Part shown: one piece after another, positions 5,694-8,151 of the stretch | Layout of the letters: each line of letters opens with the position of its first letter | How positions within the stretch are numbered: position 1 is the stretch's first letter | Assembly (NCBI GenBank): GCA_902470895.1 | Contig: CABRID010000091.1 | Coordinates: forward strand, 1 to 8,151 | Reading direction: 5' to 3' | Length of the DNA: 8,151 nt | Origin: an uncultured Collinsella sp. | Lineage (GTDB): Bacteria; Actinomycetota; Coriobacteriia; Coriobacteriales; Coriobacteriaceae | Program-made: the position numbers and the translations under genes | Notes under the pieces: generated by a model | Seen by the model: only the letters and a program-made list of their open reading frames with translations | What the model was told of the DNA's origin: nothing | Databases searched by the model: none

Positions 5694-7112
5694 ATGGCCT
5701 ACGACGCCAAGAAAATCTACTACCGCTTCGACGATCACCTGAGCCGCCTGGTTCTGGATTACGAGGCGAGCCGTCAGATTTCGCCCGAAAGCGAAAACCT
5801 CTACCACGGCCTGCCGACCGCCCCATACGACGAGGACCTGTTCGTAGAGCACAACGTCAAGCGCGGCCTGCGCAATGCCGACGGCTCGGGCGTGGTCGCG
5901 GGCCTTACCCGCATCTCGGATGTGCATGGCTACAACAAGGTCGACGGCAAAGTCGTGCCCGATCAGGGCAAACTCACGCTTCGTGGCTACAGCATCGAGG
6001 ACCTGGTCAACAACGCCCAGGCCGAGGATCGCTATGGCTACGAGGAAGTCGCCTATCTGCTTATCACGGGTTCGCTGCCCAACAAGGAAGAGCTCGACGG
6101 CTTTTGCGAGCGCCTGGGCGCCTTTAGACATCTGAGCGACGAGTACGTCAAAGAGTTCCCTATGACCACGGTGTCGTCGAGCATCATGAACGTGCTCCAG
6201 CGCGCCGTGCTGCTGCTCTACGCCTTCGATGCCGAACCAGACGTGATCACGCCCGAGCACGAAATCGACGTCGCCATTTCCATGCTCGCACGTCTCCCGC
6301 GCATCGCCGCCTTCGCACACATGGCCTCGGTCGCCAAGCTTCGCGGCTCCGAGGTTCACGTGCCGCACCCCACGCCCGGCCTCTCCACCGCCGAGACCAT
6401 CCTACAGGTCCTGCGCGGCGGCATGGCGTTCACCCGCGATGAGGCGATGCTGCTCGACGTTATGCTCATGCTGCATGCCGAGCACGGCGGCGGCAACAAC
6501 TCCACCTTCGCTTGCCGCGTGCTGTCGTCTTCGGCCACCGACCCGTATTCCGCCTACGCCGCGGCTATCGGCTCGCTCAAGGGCCCGCGCCACGGCGGCG
6601 CCAATGCCAAGGTCGTGTCTATGCACGAGGACATCCGCGCGCATGTCTCCAACTGGGAGGACGAGGACGAGGTCGCGGCCTACCTGGGCAAGATCCTCGA
6701 CAAGCAGGCCTTCGACGGCACGGGCCTCATCTACGGCATGGGCCACGCCGTCTATACGCTCAGCGACCCGCGCGCCGAGGTCTGCCGCCGTTACGCGCGC
6801 TCACTGGCAGCCAAGAAAGACTTGGGCGAAGAGTTCGCACTCATCGAGCGTATCGAGCGCCTGGCACCCCAGGTCATGCGCGACCACGGCATGACCAAGC
6901 CCATCTGCGCCAACATCGACCTGTACACGGGCTTTATCTACAAGATGCTCGGCGTGCCCGAGACGCTCTTTACGCCGCTATTCGCCGTCGCCCGCATGGC
7001 CGGCTGGTCGGCGCACCGCATGGAAGAGCTCTTCTGTGCGCACCGCATCATCCGCCCCGCCTACCGCCCGGTGATCGAGCCGCTGGAGTACAAGCCACTC
7101 GCCGACCGCTAG
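5694..7112 (+). CDS. Citrate synthase family enzyme (citrate or 2-methylcitrate synthase)
   Basis: The enzyme joins acetyl-CoA and oxaloacetate to citrate in the cytoplasm, feeding the oxidative branch towards 2-oxoglutarate and glutamate. The 472-residue protein has the whole family pattern. The large domain carries KLTLRGYSIEDL (93-104) and EVAYLLITGSLP (118-129). Catalytic His264 lies in HAEHGGGNNST (261-271). His300 is in GPRHGGAN (298-305), and catalytic Asp358 in GMGHAVYTLSDPRAE (348-362). Substrate-binding Arg434 falls in LFAVARMAGW, and HRIIRP (450-455) is near the end. An AGGAG site 5 bases before ATG 5694 fixes the start. The N-terminal extension of about 70 residues before GLTRISDVHG is normal for this subgroup of Gram-positive enzymes. 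Motifs alone do not exclude 2-methylcitrate synthase, but no methylcitrate-cycle gene is nearby, so citrate synthase is favoured. A terminator follows. Confidence 0.95.
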   Translation: MAYDAKKIYYRFDDHLSRLVLDYEASRQISPESENLYHGLPTAPYDEDLFVEHNVKRGLRNADGSGVVAGLTRISDVHGYNKVDGKVVPDQGKLTLRGYSIEDLVNNAQAEDRYGYEEVAYLLITGSLPNKEELDGFCERLGAFRHLSDEYVKEFPMTTVSSSIMNVLQRAVLLLYAFDAEPDVITPEHEIDVAISMLARLPRIAAFAHMASVAKLRGSEVHVPHPTPGLSTAETILQVLRGGMAFTRDEAMLLDVMLMLHAEHGGGNNSTFACRVLSSSATDPYSAYAAAIGSLKGPRHGGANAKVVSMHEDIRAHVSNWEDEDEVAAYLGKILDKQAFDGTGLIYGMGHAVYTLSDPRAEVCRRYARSLAAKKDLGEEFALIERIERLAPQVMRDHGMTKPICANIDLYTGFIYKMLGVPETLFTPLFAVARMAGWSAHRMEELFCAHRIIRPAYRPVIEPLEYKPLADR

Positions 7113-7135
7113 GACGCGGACCGTTATAGAACTCG

Positions 7136-7174
7136 AGCGTGGCCAGGGCATCGCCGCCTTCGGCCACGCTTTTT
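7136..7174 (+). terminator. Intrinsic terminator after citrate synthase
   Basis: AGCGTGGCC (7136-7144) and GGCCACGCT (7162-7170) are exact inverted copies, giving a 9-base-pair GC-rich stem. The last T of the stem is followed by four more. The loop of 17 bases can form a small inner GGC/GCC pair. It lies 24 bases after the citrate synthase stop and before the HAD gene, separating the two units. Confidence 0.85.
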
Positions 7175-7199
7175 ATGCCAGTAGAAAGGGCTGCATCAA

Positions 7200-8042
7200 A
7201 TGATTGTGTTTTCCGATATGGACGGAACGCTGCTGACGAGTGATAAGCAGATGAGCGACGCCACCTGGGCAATGCTCGACGAACTCGCTCGACGTGGGAT
7301 TGAGTTTGTGCCCTGCACGGGGCGCCCGCTGTCAGGCATCTTTGAGCCCATCCTCGCCCACCCCGCCGTACACTACGCGGTCTGCGCCAACGGCGCCAGC
7401 GTCTGGCAGCTCGACGAGGATACGCCCACCGACGCCTCGCGCGCCACGTGCATCTTGAGCCGTCCGCTCGACCGTGGTATTGCCCACCGCATCCATCGCA
7501 TTGCCGCCGGCCACGATGTGACCTTCGATATCTTCGCGGATGGGCAGTGCTTCCTCCCCCGCTCGTTATACGGGCGTCTAGATGAGTTCTGTGGCGGCGA
7601 CCCCCACATCGCGGCTTCGCTCAAGCGCACACGAACACCGATCGACATGGATATCGACAGCAAGATCGACGAGGTCGAGACGCTCGAACGCATCGCTATG
7701 TACTGGCACGACCCGGCCGATCGCGACGCCATCGCAGCAGAGCTCGACACGCTCGGAGGCATTGAGGTCACGCGTTCGTACGCCATGAATATCGAGGTCA
7801 TGGGTGAGGGCGCCACCAAGGGGACGGCCCTCACGTGGTTATGCGAGCACCTGGGCGAGCGTCTCGCCGACGCCTGGGCGTTCGGCGACAACATCAACGA
7901 CATCCCCATGCTACAGGCAGCGGGCCACGGCATGGCCATGATCAACGCCGAGCCCGAAGATCGCGAGGCCGCCGACGCCATCACCGAATACGACAACGAC
8001 CACGACGGCGTCGCCCGCACCATCATGGCCGCCCTCGCCTAG
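7200..8042 (+). CDS. HAD-superfamily phosphatase, Cof type (subclass IIB)
   Basis: This 280-residue protein is a soluble Mg-dependent phosphatase of the Cof-like group, which acts on sugar phosphates, nucleotides, flavin mononucleotide or similar small phosphates. Motif I is FSDMDGTLL (4-12), with nucleophile Asp6 and acid/base Asp8. Motif II is CTGRP (39-43) with Thr40. Motif III Lys207 lies in GEGATKGTAL (202-211), and motif IV is AFGDNINDIPML (227-238) with Asp230 and Asp234. The long insert between motifs II and III (about 85-190) is the C2-type cap that sets substrate choice. All catalytic residues are present and the length is typical. GAAAGGG lies 9 bases before ATG 7200. It follows a terminator, so it must have its own promoter or depend on read-through. 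The specific substrate cannot be told from sequence, so no symbol is given. Confidence 0.92.
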   Translation: MIVFSDMDGTLLTSDKQMSDATWAMLDELARRGIEFVPCTGRPLSGIFEPILAHPAVHYAVCANGASVWQLDEDTPTDASRATCILSRPLDRGIAHRIHRIAAGHDVTFDIFADGQCFLPRSLYGRLDEFCGGDPHIAASLKRTRTPIDMDIDSKIDEVETLERIAMYWHDPADRDAIAAELDTLGGIEVTRSYAMNIEVMGEGATKGTALTWLCEHLGERLADAWAFGDNINDIPMLQAAGHGMAMINAEPEDREAADAITEYDNDHDGVARTIMAALA

Positions 8043-8044
8043 TC

Positions 8045-8054
8045 ATTGATCAAT
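8045..8054. repeat. Palindrome directly after the HAD gene
   Basis: ATTGATCAAT is a perfect 10-base palindrome two bases past the HAD stop codon. It overlaps the first base of the TGGGGACA repeat unit and may belong to the same repetitive element. There is no T-run, so it is not a standard terminator. Confidence 0.35.
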
Positions 8055-8096
8055 CATTGGGGACATTCTTAAACGACTAGTCACTGGGGACACTCT
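8054..8096. repeat. Two TGGGGACA direct repeats, possible intergenic repetitive element
   Basis: TCATTGGGGACATTCT (8054-8069) recurs as TCACTGGGGACACTCT (8081-8096), 14 of 16 bases identical, with unit starts 27 bases apart. The perfect palindrome GACTAGTC (8075-8082) lies between and slightly over the second unit. CTGGGG (8095-8100) is matched by CCCCAG at 8136-8141, giving a wider inverted pair. GGGGACA-type repeats of this style are often found in mobile intergenic DNA, including sites next to RAYT or IS200-like transposases, but none is coded inside this window. Confidence 0.45.
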
Positions 8097-8151
8097 GGGG
8101 GTGCGGACAATTTTTCGTACCATCTAGACTGCCAGCCCCAGGCGTCTCCTC

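Noticed and set aside
5577..6368. 263-codon open frame on the minus strand
   Set aside because: It lies antisense to the motif-rich citrate synthase gene. Long antisense frames are expected in GC-rich coding DNA, and its translation shows no recognisable domain.
7373..8026. 217-codon open frame on the minus strand
   Set aside because: It is antisense to the HAD phosphatase, whose four catalytic motifs are all intact in the plus frame. The antisense product is Ser/Met-rich with no motif.
1..8151. CRISPR array, tRNA or rRNA genes
   Set aside because: I saw no regularly spaced repeat series and no cloverleaf or rRNA-like sequence on reading the window.

Overview
The window most likely comes from a high-GC Gram-positive gut actinobacterium of the Coriobacteriia, with Collinsella as the best guess. 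This rests on overall base composition, codon use and the general look of the citrate synthase, ACT and HAD proteins. It is an inference and no database search was possible.

Left part (1-3297, minus strand) is an ABC exporter operon. It is transcribed leftward from about 3300. It encodes a 12-helix permease made of two fused homologous halves (1072-3288), an ATPase that follows at once (326-1066/1075), a possible 43-codon ORF (192-323), and the first 57 codons of another membrane protein that runs off the left edge (1-172). The substrate cannot be read from the sequence.

Middle part (3298-4206) starts with a compact AT-rich divergent control region. It holds a perfect 7-5-7 palindrome lying over a candidate -10 box. 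Rightward from it runs a two-gene unit: a four-helix DUF2975-type membrane protein (3433-3945) and, 9 bases later, a small Cro/C1-type regulator of the YozG kind (3955-4206). The palindrome is an obvious candidate operator for this regulator, possibly affecting the divergent exporter operon too.

Scar region (4207-5328): directly after the regulator's TAG stop, in the same frame, lies a tyrosine recombinase lacking its N-terminal domains. It keeps all the catalytic residues. A second in-frame TAG (4930-4932) separates it from a short HTH-like continuation. About 400 bases without a sound gene follow, with a strong hairpin, GTTCGGCTGA repeats and an inverted repeat over a possible -10 box. This looks like the eroded edge of an integrated element and suggests that everything to its left is accessory DNA.

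Right part (5329-8151) looks like ordinary chromosome, all on the plus strand. It carries a small ACT-domain protein (5329-5616), citrate synthase (5694-7112), a clear intrinsic terminator (7136-7174), and a Cof-type HAD phosphatase (7200-8042). The last 110 bases contain two near-identical TGGGGACA repeats with short palindromes, resembling intergenic repeat or RAYT-type mobile DNA.
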